Shown piece by piece: positions 34,961-43,555 of a DNA stretch of 63,877 nucleotides. Position 1 is the stretch's first letter. Each line of letters starts with the position of its first letter. Origin of the DNA: an uncultured Clostridium sp. (lineage in GTDB: Bacteria > Bacillota > Clostridia > TANB77 > CAG-465); NCBI GenBank assembly GCA_900553785.1, contig USES01000004.1, forward strand, positions 1-63,877, in the 5' to 3' direction. A model generated the notes under the pieces. It did not search any database, had not been told where the DNA came from, and was given only the letters and a program-made list of their open reading frames with translations. The position numbers and the translations under genes are program-made.

Positions 34961-36006
34961 ATTATTTCCTCCTTTTTAGAATTTTTATTAAAGATTGTAA
35001 CTCTTAAGTGGTTTATAAGAACAACCATTCCAGAGAGAATTAAGCAAAAATAGTAGCTAAACACTCTAGTTAAAAGAACGGCTGCTGTTAACATGTTTTC
35101 ACCATAAACAGGGAGATATATTTTAAGCATCATTACTTCTGTTACCCCCATTCCCCCTGGAAATGGAAGAGAATCTATTGCAATAGCAATTACAACTTGT
35201 ATTGCTAGAAAATCTAGGTATGAGAAACCTTGAAGCCCAAACGCTAAATATACTACATATCCTATAGAAAACATGCAAAGTCTTTGTATAAGGGTTAGTC
35301 CAAGTACTTTAAATGTAAGAGCAGGATGTTTTTTTAAATAGGAGACACCCTTTTTGTAATCTTCCATGTAATCGTCTATTCTTTTTATTGTTTTTTCAGG
35401 CTCTTTTTTTAGGTGAAGTTTTCCAAGTATGTTGATAATCCAAATTACAAATCTTTTAACTTTTCTTTTTGATTTCATCACAAGAAAACATCCAATTATA
35501 ATAAGTAGGTTAACCAAACATCCGAATGCTAAAAATACGTTAAACAAAGTTCCATTACAAAAAGCAAGGTTAGGTTTGGCAATCATACATATAAGCCCTA
35601 ATACAAGTAATACTATTTTAAAAGTATATGTGTTTAGTATAAGTGCTATAGTTGATTTAGTAACCGGTATGTTGTCCTTTGCCATGTAGAATGATTGGAA
35701 CGGTTGGCCACCAGTAGATGACGGAGTTATAGCAGAAAAGTAGTATTCTATGCACGAATAAGCAAAACATTTGAAAAGTGATGTTTTTTGTTTTAAAGAT
35801 TTAAACGTTATAAGTAAATACAAACCTTCAAACAATAAATATAACACTATTAGTAAAGCGCATATTAGCAAATACTTAACGTTAACTGATTTGGCTACAG
35901 CAATAACACTATCAAACTCATTATCTTTAAATAAAATATATATAGTAGCAATTAGCATAATAATGAAAAATAAAATGCTAAATATAAGTTTTTTGTTAAT
36001 TTTCAT
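34957..36006 (-). CDS. YbhN/MprF-type membrane protein (lysylphosphatidylglycerol synthase TM-like)
   Basis: 349 residues with about eight membrane helices. Typical motifs are ITPSSTGGQPFQSFYM and SLPFPGGMGVTEVMM. Related domains flip or bind phospholipids (MprF N-terminus). First gene of the operon with pssA, psd and PAP2. GGGGG 6 nt upstream fixes ATG 36006; an earlier ATG would add 33 hydrophobic residues lacking an SD. Confidence 0.9.
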   Translation of the reverse strand: MKINKKLIFSILFFIIMLIATIYILFKDNEFDSVIAVAKSVNVKYLLICALLIVLYLLFEGLYLLITFKSLKQKTSLFKCFAYSCIEYYFSAITPSSTGGQPFQSFYMAKDNIPVTKSTIALILNTYTFKIVLLVLGLICMIAKPNLAFCNGTLFNVFLAFGCLVNLLIIIGCFLVMKSKRKVKRFVIWIINILGKLHLKKEPEKTIKRIDDYMEDYKKGVSYLKKHPALTFKVLGLTLIQRLCMFSIGYVVYLAFGLQGFSYLDFLAIQVVIAIAIDSLPFPGGMGVTEVMMLKIYLPVYGENMLTAAVLLTRVFSYYFCLILSGMVVLINHLRVTIFNKNSKKEEII

Positions 36007-36040
36007 TTTTTCCCCCAAAGATGGAAATATTATAATGATA

Positions 36041-36069
36041 ATTTTACACTTAAATACGAATAGTGTCAA
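36041..36069 (-). promoter_or_regulatory. Promoter of phosphatidylethanolamine operon
   Basis: On the minus strand: TTGACA, a 17-nt spacer and TAAAAT. Confidence 0.75.
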
Positions 36070-36189
36070 GATAAATAGAAAATTGTAAAAAAATGTAAAA
36101 ATCAAAAAATACTGTTTTTATTATATTATTTAAAATGAAAAATAATATAACTGTAATTTAAAATTAAACAAGTAGCTATTGGTATAGAG

Positions 36190-36218
36190 TTGCGAAATTT
36201 AAATAAGTATGGTATCAT
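36190..36218 (+). promoter_or_regulatory. Promoter of DUF1836 gene
   Basis: TTGCGA, a 17-nt spacer and TATCAT. Confidence 0.6.
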
Positions 36219-36252
36219 ATAAAAATTATAAAGTGAGAGAGTGGGGATGAAA

Positions 36253-36852
36253 ATGAACAAACAATTACAATCAAAGTTGAATAGTTGGAATGATAAAATA
36301 ATGGATAAAAGAATACCTCGCTGGAATGAGCTACCGGAATTCGAAGTATATATGGATCAGGTAATTGTGCTTATGGAGAAATATGTTGGTGTGTATCTTG
36401 AGTGTGCTGAGGATACTTTCTTAACTCCGTCGATGATAAATAACTATGTTAAATTAAAGATTATGCCAGCACCAGAGAAAAAGAGATATTCTAGAATACA
36501 CCTATCTTATTTAATTATAATTTGTATGTTAAAGTCAGTAATGCCTATTCAGGACATACATGACATTATAGAATATAAATTGGCAGAAGGAGATATGGAG
36601 TCTACTCTAAACTGGTTTGCTAAAACATGTGAGGAACAATTTTCAGTTTTTTTGAATAATACTAATGAATTGTTAAAAGATAATGAAGAAAAGATTGAAG
36701 ATGACAATGTAAATATATCTAATGTGGCATTTAGAATGGGAATAGAGGCTTCAATTGCCAGAAATATATCATCAACGTTGATATGTAAGATAAAAAAAGA
36801 AAATGCTAGTTTACAAACAGAGAAAACTAGCAAAGTTAAAGACAGTAAGTAA
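36253..36852 (+). CDS. DUF1836 protein
   Basis: 199 residues, soluble, helical. TPSMINNYVKLKIMPAPEKKRYSRIHLSYLI resembles a MerR-like winged-helix recognition region, which is why DUF1836 members are suspected DNA-binding proteins. I take ATG 36253 with GGGG 6 nt upstream; a GTG at 36241 and an ATG at 36247 are alternatives. It abuts, tail to tail and with no gap, the minus-strand gene at 36853. Confidence 0.75.
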   Translation: MNKQLQSKLNSWNDKIMDKRIPRWNELPEFEVYMDQVIVLMEKYVGVYLECAEDTFLTPSMINNYVKLKIMPAPEKKRYSRIHLSYLIIICMLKSVMPIQDIHDIIEYKLAEGDMESTLNWFAKTCEEQFSVFLNNTNELLKDNEEKIEDDNVNISNVAFRMGIEASIARNISSTLICKIKKENASLQTEKTSKVKDSK

Positions 36853-37089
36853 TTATTCTTTTGGAATTAGGTAAAAAAATATTACACCCACAACAATTAA
36901 GATACTTGCTACTATAATTCCAACAGATAAACTGTCGAAGGTTTTATTCATATCTGTGAATGAATCATTATATGGATTTACCATTAGTGTGTCACTAGGT
37001 GTACTATTGGTTAAGGTTGTAGCATATATATTAGTAAACAAAAATACTACTGTTGAAAAAATAACTACCGCGTATAAAAACTTTTTCAA
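36853..37089 (-). CDS. Small exported membrane protein
   Basis: 78 residues with a TTG start, 6-8 nt after a GGAGGTG SD. Residues 1-24 form a signal peptide or anchor, with a possible signal peptidase site after TNIYA. There is an Asn/Ser/Asp-rich middle and a C-terminal membrane helix (about 52-74) ending LIPKE. The family is not recognised. Confidence 0.65.
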   Translation of the reverse strand: MKKFLYAVVIFSTVVFLFTNIYATTLTNSTPSDTLMVNPYNDSFTDMNKTFDSLSVGIIVASILIVVGVIFFYLIPKE

Positions 37090-37198
37090 AATATTCACCT
37101 CCAATGCATGATTATATTTTGTGTTAATAAAATATAACAAATACTAACAATTGTGAAAAAGAATAAATTTGTTTAATTTGAATATAGTTATAATTAGA

Positions 37199-37417
37199 AT
37201 GATGGAAAAAAATATTTTAGATTCTTCCGCAAATGATTTAATGGCTTTAGCAGTTACCTTTTGTGCATATATGGGTAATTTGTATGAAACTGATGATTTA
37301 GCAATACTTTCTGGATTTTTTAACGTGATAGGAGATGGACTTTCTTTGTATTCTGCGGTTTTAGCTAAAAAAAGCAGCAATGATTCTGAAAAAAGTGAAA
37401 TTACAAAAAAGGAATAA
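37199..37417 (+). CDS. Small hypothetical protein
   Basis: 72 residues. LMALAVTFCAYMGNLY and IGDGLSLYSAVLA are amphipathic or weakly membrane-seeking. There is no Shine-Dalgarno. TATAAT at 37189-37194 lies only 5 nt before the ATG, so translation could be leaderless if that box is used. The start could equally be the next ATG (37202). No family recognised. Confidence 0.5.
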   Translation: MMEKNILDSSANDLMALAVTFCAYMGNLYETDDLAILSGFFNVIGDGLSLYSAVLAKKSSNDSEKSEITKKE

Positions 37418-37425
37418 AACTAATA

Positions 37426-37454
37426 TTGACAAAATATAATTTAAATGGTATCAT
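37426..37454 (+). promoter_or_regulatory. Promoter of tRNA-Cys
   Basis: TTGACA, a 17-nt spacer and TATCAT, 20 nt before the tRNA. Confidence 0.8.
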
Positions 37455-37474
37455 ATATTTGCTTTGTAGGATAT

Positions 37475-37548
<74 letters not shown>

Positions 37549-37551
37549 ATT

Positions 37552-37595
37552 AAAAAGGAACTTTGAGTGAATTTAGTCACTCTAAGTTCCTTTTT
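37552..37595. terminator. Bidirectional terminator after tRNA-Cys
   Basis: AAAAAGGAACTT-GAGTGA pairs with TCACTC-AAGTTCCTTTTT. It serves the tRNA and the convergent DUF1540 gene. Confidence 0.9.
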
Positions 37596-37596
37596 G

Positions 37597-37797
37597 TTAG
37601 TTATACTTTTCAGAATGTTGAACATTAGAATATTCATATGAAGAACAAGCGGTATCTTTTAATGGATCTTGAGTCATTTTATGAGAACAAGGGCATACTT
37701 GAATTTCTTCTAATCTGCACGTACTATTTTCTATACAATTATGTGTACAATCTGATACGTTACACTTAATTTTTTGCTCTCCTAAATTTTTGTTCAT
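37597..37797 (-). CDS. DUF1540 Cys-rich small protein
   Basis: 66 residues with KCNVSDCTHNC, ENSTCRLEEIQVCPC and TACSSY, the DUF1540 cysteine pattern, probably a metal-binding protein of Bacillota. ATG 37797 has GAGGTGA at ideal spacing; the upstream GTG is rejected. Function unknown. Confidence 0.85.
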   Translation of the reverse strand: MNKNLGEQKIKCNVSDCTHNCIENSTCRLEEIQVCPCSHKMTQDPLKDTACSSYEYSNVQHSEKYN

Positions 37798-37938
37798 ATT
37801 TTTCACCTCAACATTAGTTTGTATAAATAATATTAAAATTATACAATAAATTTTAATTTTTTTATGTAATGTATATTTTTATAAAAACTTGTGGTATAAT
37901 AATCTAAAATATATGTCGAAAATTGTCGGAGGGTGTAA

Positions 37939-38817
37939 ATGGAAAATATTACAGAGAAGAAAAAAATTAATGTTTTTGGAATGGATATCTGGAAAATATT
38001 TGCATATTTTATTACATTTTGCATAGCAGGTTTTTTACTTGAGACCATGTACGCCTTTGTGACAAAAGGAACTGTTGAAAGTAGAAGGGGATTTGTTTAT
38101 GGACCATTTTGTCCTATATACGGACTTGGTGGAGTAGTAATGGCAGTTTTTTTACAATATTTTAAAAAGAATAATTTTACGATTTTTTTAGGTGGAGCAT
38201 TGATAGGCTCTATCGTAGAATATTTAATTAGTTTTATAGGAGAATATGTATTTAATGTTAAATGGTGGGATTATTCTTATATGACATTTCACATAAACGG
38301 GAGAATTTGCTTAGTGTATTCGATCATCTGGGGATTGCTGTCAATACCATTTATGAAATTTATTTGTGAATATATAGATAATTTTATAGAAATAATTGAA
38401 AAAAGATGGGGAACTGTTAGATTTAAAAAAGTAACTGCTATGATAATGTTTTTTCTTTTAGTTGATGGAATTGCTACTGTATTTGCATTAAGAATTTTTT
38501 CAGATAGATTAGTATATACATATGACCTAGATGTAGCAAATAAAGACGAAGTGGTGGCAGAATACGAAAGAATAGTTTCAAATGATAAAATTAAGTACGT
38601 GACAGAAAAGCTGTTCTCTAATGAGAAAATGTTAAGGACATACCCTAATTTGACTATAGGCAAACAGGATGGAACAACAGTGTATGTCAGTTCATTAGTA
38701 ACAACGGTAACTCCGTATTATTACAAACTAAAACCATCAGATGAGACTATTATGTATAAATTATCTAAAATTAGAGAAAAAATAATGAGTGGAGAGCTTT
38801 TTGACAGGGGGAAGTAA
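37939..38817 (+). CDS. Putative ABC-transporter permease-like membrane protein (CmpB-type, PF06541)
   Basis: 292 residues, four or five membrane helices in the first 180, with the family sequence RRGFVYGPFCPIYGLGGV and WWDYS. The C-terminal part is soluble and charged. Despite the family name no ATPase gene is adjacent. Lactic and clostridial relatives are simply membrane proteins. GGAGGG precedes ATG 37939. Confidence 0.85.
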   Translation: MENITEKKKINVFGMDIWKIFAYFITFCIAGFLLETMYAFVTKGTVESRRGFVYGPFCPIYGLGGVVMAVFLQYFKKNNFTIFLGGALIGSIVEYLISFIGEYVFNVKWWDYSYMTFHINGRICLVYSIIWGLLSIPFMKFICEYIDNFIEIIEKRWGTVRFKKVTAMIMFFLLVDGIATVFALRIFSDRLVYTYDLDVANKDEVVAEYERIVSNDKIKYVTEKLFSNEKMLRTYPNLTIGKQDGTTVYVSSLVTTVTPYYYKLKPSDETIMYKLSKIREKIMSGELFDRGK

Positions 38818-38828
38818 CATTTGAAGCA

Positions 38829-38857
38829 TTGACAAATAACATAAAATATAGTAAAAT
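38829..38857 (+). promoter_or_regulatory. Promoter of pyrophosphatase gene
   Basis: TTGACA, a 17-nt spacer and TAAAAT. Confidence 0.8.
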
Positions 38858-38896
38858 CTACCGATTAGCTTAAATTAAAGAAAGGAAGATGAGAAA

Positions 38897-40522
38897 GTGG
38901 GTAAATTGACGTATATATTTGGACATAGAAGACCTGATACTGATTCAGTAACATCTGCAATAGCGTTATCATTTTTAAAAAATGAGTTAGGTTTTAATAC
39001 TAAGCCGGTAATATTAGATGCGATAAATAATGAAACTGAGTTTGCTCTTAATTATTTTGGAATAGAAACACCAGAATTTTTAAACGATGTTAAATTACAG
39101 GTAAAAGATTTAGATTATTATAGTGATTGTTATATGTATGAAAATTCAACTATAAAAGAAGCGTATGATTACATGAAAAGCAATAACATTACTGGTGTGC
39201 CATTGGTAGATAGAGAAAGAAAATTAAAGGGGTTAGTAACTGTTAAAATGTTGGGAAATGATTTAGTAAATGGAGATTTTACACATTTACTAACTTCATA
39301 TGATAATATAGTAAAGACATTAAATGGAAAAGAAATTTTGAAGTTTGATAATGAAATAGATGGCAATATTATAGCTGCTGCATTTAAGAGTACTACGATA
39401 CTTAGTGAAATATCTGTAGATAGAAGTAATATACTTATTGTAGGTGATAGACATAGTGTTATTGAATATGCCGTAAATAACGGAGTACAACTTATAGTTT
39501 TGGTCGGAAATCACCAAATCAAAGATGAACATCTTGAAATTGCTAAGAAAAATAAAGTAAATATAATTCAAACTCCTTTTGATACATTTCATACAGCCAA
39601 AATGATAGGGCTAAGCGAATATGTAAAAAAATTGCTATCTGATGAAAGAATAGAAAAACTTGAACCTGATGAGTATTTTGATAATTTCTTAGCATTAAGT
39701 GGAAAACAAGGGTATAACAATTATCCAATTGTATCTAAAGATGGGAAGTGTTTGGGACTTATTAGGGTTACAGATATTAAAAACAAACATAGAAAAAAAG
39801 TAATATTGGTTGATCATAATGAATCTACTCAAAGTGCAGTTGGTTTGGATGAGGCTGAAATACAAGAAATTGTCGATCACCACAAAATAGGAGACCTTAC
39901 AACAAATAAGCCAATAAACTTTAGAAATATGACAGTAGGAAGTACAAACACCATCGTATACATGATGTATATTGAGACTAACATTAGGATACCTAAGAAA
40001 ATTGCTGGTATAATGATGGCCGGAATAATTTCAGATACATTGTGTTTAACAAGTCCAACTACTACAGATAAAGATAGAGAAGTTTTAGGCGATTTATCTA
40101 AAATTGCTGGAGTAGATATAGAGCAGTTTTCAAAAGAAATGTTTAAAGCTGGAACTAAGTTAGAAGGAAAGAGCAAAGAAGAAATTTTGAACGAGGATAT
40201 GAAGATATTCCCTATCAATGATAGAAAAGTGGCAATTTCTCAAATTCTTACTTTAAATTCAGATGAAATTTTGAAGGATAAAGAAGAATATGCTGAAATC
40301 ATGGAAAAGATTTCAAATGCAAAAGATTATAGTATATTTGCTTTTTGTGTAACTGATATAAATTCTAAGGGGTCATATTTGTTATATAGTAAAGAATCTG
40401 AAGCAGTTTTAAAAGAAGCTTTGAACTTGGAAAGCATAGAACAAGGTATATACATGCCAGGAATTATTTCTAGAAAAAAACAGTTTGTCCCAATGATAAT
40501 GAAGTATTTACAACAAAGTTAA
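38897..40522 (+). CDS. ppaC: Manganese-dependent inorganic pyrophosphatase with CBS and DRTGG domains
   Basis: 541 residues, family II PPase. The DHH motif set begins with FGHRRPDTDS and continues with LVDHNE and VDHHKIGD. A regulatory insert holds two CBS halves around a DRTGG domain (residues about 75-295), typical of the nucleotide-regulated clostridial enzyme. C-terminal DHHA2 domain with RKKQ. It hydrolyses pyrophosphate in the cytoplasm; CBS presumably senses AMP/ATP. GTG start with AAAGGA 10 nt upstream. Confidence 0.95.
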   Translation: MGKLTYIFGHRRPDTDSVTSAIALSFLKNELGFNTKPVILDAINNETEFALNYFGIETPEFLNDVKLQVKDLDYYSDCYMYENSTIKEAYDYMKSNNITGVPLVDRERKLKGLVTVKMLGNDLVNGDFTHLLTSYDNIVKTLNGKEILKFDNEIDGNIIAAAFKSTTILSEISVDRSNILIVGDRHSVIEYAVNNGVQLIVLVGNHQIKDEHLEIAKKNKVNIIQTPFDTFHTAKMIGLSEYVKKLLSDERIEKLEPDEYFDNFLALSGKQGYNNYPIVSKDGKCLGLIRVTDIKNKHRKKVILVDHNESTQSAVGLDEAEIQEIVDHHKIGDLTTNKPINFRNMTVGSTNTIVYMMYIETNIRIPKKIAGIMMAGIISDTLCLTSPTTTDKDREVLGDLSKIAGVDIEQFSKEMFKAGTKLEGKSKEEILNEDMKIFPINDRKVAISQILTLNSDEILKDKEEYAEIMEKISNAKDYSIFAFCVTDINSKGSYLLYSKESEAVLKEALNLESIEQGIYMPGIISRKKQFVPMIMKYLQQS

Positions 40523-40554
40523 AAAGGAGCCAAATTACAAGGCCCCTTTTTAAT
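40521..40554 (+). terminator. Terminator of ppaC
   Basis: AAAAAGG-GCC pairs with GGC-CCTTTTT. Confidence 0.8.
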
Positions 40555-40583
40555 TTGCAAAAATTATAATGTTATGGTATAAT
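40555..40583 (+). promoter_or_regulatory. Promoter of small membrane gene
   Basis: TTGCAA (40555-40560), a 17-nt spacer and TATAAT (40578-40583). Confidence 0.7.
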
Positions 40584-40634
40584 ATAATCATAGTATTTAA
40601 TACTAATAAAAATTTAAAAATTTTTTATGAAAGG

Positions 40635-40650
40635 CACAACAATTGTTGTG
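40635..40650 (+). repeat. 16-bp perfect palindrome in the leader
   Basis: CACAACAATTGTTGTG, directly before the AAGGGAC SD. Its core recurs at 59462-59475. Confidence 0.7.
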
Positions 40651-40664
40651 TAAGGGACATTAAA

Positions 40665-41033
40665 ATGACATGCACGTTAGTTAAAAGAGTAGCTTTTTGT
40701 TTGGCAGTAGTAATGTTTGCATTGCTGGTTTACACTATTTTCGTTGGTGTTCGGTTGTCTTATTGTTCATTTTGCATAATAGATGCAAGGAGCTTTATGA
40801 GTCAAGAATCTGCTGATGAAGTGTACCTCGATATGAATGAGTTCAGACAAGAGATTGCCGATGAATGCGAATATGCATACATACTTTGCCATGCTAGTTC
40901 TTTGATGAGGTCAGCGATTGTGCTTGCAGAAGTAGCAGTTATTTTTGTTAGCTTTATGCTGTGGACTCTTATCAATGACATTGAAAGAGAAGTCGCAAGA
41001 AACCGTGCAAGAGCCAGAAGAAGTAGGGGGTAA
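40665..41033 (+). CDS. Small two-helix membrane protein, unrecognised
   Basis: 122 residues. Membrane helix 1 is about residues 8-29 and helix 2 about 79-104, separated by an acidic extracytoplasmic loop. It ends in an Arg-rich tail (NRARARRSRG), suggesting N- and C-termini inside. GC-richer than its neighbours. ATG 40665 is chosen because the palindrome and SD lie upstream; the longer reading frame from 40569 runs through the promoter. The terminator at 41017-41048 overlaps its 3' end. Confidence 0.7.
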   Translation: MTCTLVKRVAFCLAVVMFALLVYTIFVGVRLSYCSFCIIDARSFMSQESADEVYLDMNEFRQEIADECEYAYILCHASSLMRSAIVLAEVAVIFVSFMLWTLINDIEREVARNRARARRSRG

Positions 41034-41048
41034 TACTCCTACTTCTTT
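41017..41048 (+). terminator. Terminator overlapping the stop codon
   Basis: GAAGTAGG pairs with CCTACTTC, followed by TTT. Confidence 0.65.
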
Positions 41049-41089
41049 GCGTGTAATTGCTTACTTTCTGTAATTCTGGTGACTATATA

Positions 41090-41118
41090 TTTACATAAAG
41101 ATGCATTTGTGGTATAAT
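41090..41118 (+). promoter_or_regulatory. Promoter of ectB-like gene
   Basis: TTTACA, a 17-nt spacer beginning TAA and TATAAT. The palindrome AATAAAATTTTATT (41143-41156) sits directly before the GGAGG SD. Confidence 0.75.
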
Positions 41119-41170
41119 ACCCAAGTAGAGTACTTTTACTAAAATAAAATTTTATTGGAGGAAAAACATT

Positions 41171-42424
41171 ATGTGTAAGGAAATCTTTGAAACGTATGAA
41201 TCCGAAGTAAGATCTTATTGCCGGTCTTGGCCTGCTGTTTTTACGAGGGCTAAAGGTAGTAAGATATATGACACAAACGGAAAGGAATACCTTGACTTTT
41301 TTAGCGGAGCAGGTGCGCTAAACTATGGACACAACAATGAGTATATTAAAGGCAAACTCATTGATTATTTGCAAAATGATGGCATAGTTCATGGATTGGA
41401 CATGTATACGTCAGCTAAAGCTGAATTTATTGAGACTTTTGAACAAAGCGTTCTTAAACCTCGAGGGCTGGATTATAAAATTCAGTTTACAGGTCCTACA
41501 GGAACTAACGCTGTTGAAGCTGCTTTAAAGCTTGCTAGAAAGTATACCGGAAGACAAAATGTATTTGCGCTTATGGGCGCATTTCATGGCATGACGCTTG
41601 GCTCTTTGGCACTTACCAGTGCAAGTGGTAGTAGAAAGGGAGCGGGTATTTCGCTTAACAACGTGTATCACGTTCCGGCGCCATATATGTTTCCTGATAT
41701 GGACGTCTTAAAGTTTATTGAGACCATTCTCGAGGATGAACATTCAGGAGTGGAAATTCCGGCAGCTTTTGTACTTGAAACTGTGCAGGCAGAGGGAGGC
41801 GTACATGTATTAAGCAATGAATTTTTACATGGAGTAAGGAGAATTTGCGATAAGTATGGAATCTTGCTTGTTGTTGATGATATACAGGTGGGATGCGGAA
41901 GAACTGGAACGTTCTTTTCGTTTGAAAAAACAGGCGTAGTACCTGACATAGTAACGCTTTCCAAATCTATAAGTGGCTATGGGCTCCCTATGGCAATTGT
42001 ACTCTTCAAGCCTAAGCTTGACATCTGGACACCTGGCGAACATAATGGAACGTTCCGTGGAAATCAGCCTGCATTTGTTACCGCTAAGGCTGGAATTGAA
42101 CTCATGATAAATGACAGGATACCTGAGCGTGTCAACTACATTGGAAAGGTTCTAAAGGAACGTTTAAAAACGGAAATTGAGCTTTCAGACCTTGAGAGAC
42201 GTTGCGAAGTACGTGGAAAAGGCTTAATTCTTGGAATTGATGTTCACGATGAAGAAATTGCCAAGAAAGTAGCATCTAAGTGCTTTGATGATGGACTTAT
42301 CATCGAACGAACAGGTAGACACAGTACTACGATTAAAATATTGCCTCCGCTTACCATTGAAGAAGACGAACTTTATTATGGTACGGGGATTATCATGGAC
42401 AACCTTAGAGAAGTGCTTGGATAA
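41171..42424 (+). CDS. ectB: Diaminobutyrate-2-oxoglutarate aminotransferase (EctB-like)
   Basis: 417 residues, class III PLP aminotransferase. GPTGTNAVEAALKLAR, DDIQVGCGRTG and TLSKSISGYGLPMAI with PLP Lys265 match EctB closely, as does GEHNGTFRGNQPAFVTA. It would make L-2,4-diaminobutyrate from aspartate semialdehyde. No ectA or ectC is adjacent, so ectoine synthesis from this locus is not supported. Composition is clearly more GC-rich than the flanking genes, suggesting transfer. Confidence 0.92.
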   Translation: MCKEIFETYESEVRSYCRSWPAVFTRAKGSKIYDTNGKEYLDFFSGAGALNYGHNNEYIKGKLIDYLQNDGIVHGLDMYTSAKAEFIETFEQSVLKPRGLDYKIQFTGPTGTNAVEAALKLARKYTGRQNVFALMGAFHGMTLGSLALTSASGSRKGAGISLNNVYHVPAPYMFPDMDVLKFIETILEDEHSGVEIPAAFVLETVQAEGGVHVLSNEFLHGVRRICDKYGILLVVDDIQVGCGRTGTFFSFEKTGVVPDIVTLSKSISGYGLPMAIVLFKPKLDIWTPGEHNGTFRGNQPAFVTAKAGIELMINDRIPERVNYIGKVLKERLKTEIELSDLERRCEVRGKGLILGIDVHDEEIAKKVASKCFDDGLIIERTGRHSTTIKILPPLTIEEDELYYGTGIIMDNLREVLG

Positions 42425-42431
42425 CTGCAAA

Positions 42432-42472
42432 AAAATCAACCAAAATCAACTATTTTGGTTGATTTTTTTTAT
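42432..42472 (+). terminator. Terminator of ectB-like gene
   Basis: AAAATCAACCAAAA pairs with TTTTGGTTGATTTT, then a T-run. Confidence 0.9.
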
Positions 42473-42487
42473 ATATAATGATATAAT
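42459..42487 (+). promoter_or_regulatory. rpsL promoter whose -35 box lies in the terminator arm
   Basis: TTGATT (42459-42464) in the terminator 3' arm, a 17-nt spacer containing its T-run, and TATAAT at 42482-42487. Confidence 0.7.
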
Positions 42488-42540
42488 AATAAAGCGTTTG
42501 TGTGAAATACACAAACAAAAATAAAGGGAGGTGAATTCAA

Positions 42541-42954
42541 GTGCCAACATTTGCACAATTAGTTAGAAAAGGAAGACAAGATAAAACTACAAAATCTAAG
42601 TCTCCAGCTTTACAAAGAGGATATAACTCTCGTAAAAAAACTGCGACTGATGTATCATCACCACAAAAACGTGGAGTATGTACAGTAGTTAAAACTCAAA
42701 CACCTAAAAAGCCTAACTCTGCCCTAAGGAAAGTAGCCAGAGTAAAACTTACAAATGGAATGGAAGTTTCTGCTTATATTCCAGGTATAGGTCACAATCT
42801 ACAAGAGCATAGCGTTGTTCTAATCAGAGGTGGAAGAGTAAAAGATCTTCCAGGTGTAAGATACCATATAGTTAGAGGTGTTCTTGATACAGCTGGCGTT
42901 GCCGGACGTGTTCAAGCAAAATCTAAGTATGGTGCTAAAAAAGGTAAGAAATAA
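42541..42954 (+). CDS. rpsL: 30S ribosomal protein S12
   Basis: 137 residues; the decoding-centre loop TPKKPNSALRKVARV and GGRVKDLPGVRYH are canonical. The Lys residues where streptomycin-resistance changes occur are wild type. GTG start after AGGGAGGTG. First gene of the str cluster, whose leader carries a small hairpin (GTTTGTGT/ACACAAAC) 25 nt before the start. No rpoBC or L7Ae-like gene lies upstream. Confidence 0.98.
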   Translation: MPTFAQLVRKGRQDKTTKSKSPALQRGYNSRKKTATDVSSPQKRGVCTVVKTQTPKKPNSALRKVARVKLTNGMEVSAYIPGIGHNLQEHSVVLIRGGRVKDLPGVRYHIVRGVLDTAGVAGRVQAKSKYGAKKGKK

Positions 42955-43051
42955 TCTTTTTTAGTTTTGGTGCTTGATTTATATAGTAAATTTAAAGCAC
43001 TGACAAAATGTTAAAATTTTGAGTACCGAATAAAAGAAGGAGGGAAGGAAA

Positions 43052-43522
43052 GTGCCAAGAAAAGGACATTTAGTTAAAAGAGAAGTAATGCCAGACCCAG
43101 TTTACAATTCTAAAGTTGTAACAAAGCTTATTAACAAAGTTATGTGGGATGGTAAAAAGACAGTTGCTGAAAAGATAGTATATGGTGCATTTGATATAGT
43201 TGAAGAGAAAACTGGAAGAAAAGCAATCGAAGTTTTCGAACAAGCTATGGAAGTTGTGATGCCAGTTCTTGAAGTTAAAGCAAGAAGAGTTGGTGGAGCA
43301 ACATACCAAGTACCTATCGAAATTAGAGCTGACAGAAGACAAGCGCTAGGAATTAGATGGCTTGTTGAATATGCAAGAAAAAGAAACGAACATGGAATGG
43401 ACGAAAAACTTGCAGGTGAAATTCTAGATGCTATTAACTCACAAGGTGGAGCATTTAAGAAGAAAGAAGATACTCATCGTATGGCTGAAGCAAACAAAGC
43501 ATTTGCTCACTACAGATGGTAA
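43052..43522 (+). CDS. rpsG: 30S ribosomal protein S7
   Basis: 156 residues, standard length; RKAIEVFEQAMEVVMPVLEVKARRVGG-type central region and the C-terminal MAEANKAFAHYRW are canonical. It initiates 30S head assembly by binding 16S rRNA. GTG start with AGGAGGGAAGG upstream. Confidence 0.98.
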   Translation: MPRKGHLVKREVMPDPVYNSKVVTKLINKVMWDGKKTVAEKIVYGAFDIVEEKTGRKAIEVFEQAMEVVMPVLEVKARRVGGATYQVPIEIRADRRQALGIRWLVEYARKRNEHGMDEKLAGEILDAINSQGGAFKKKEDTHRMAEANKAFAHYRW

Positions 43523-43555
43523 TAACCAAAGAGATTTTAAGGAGGAAAGTAAAAA

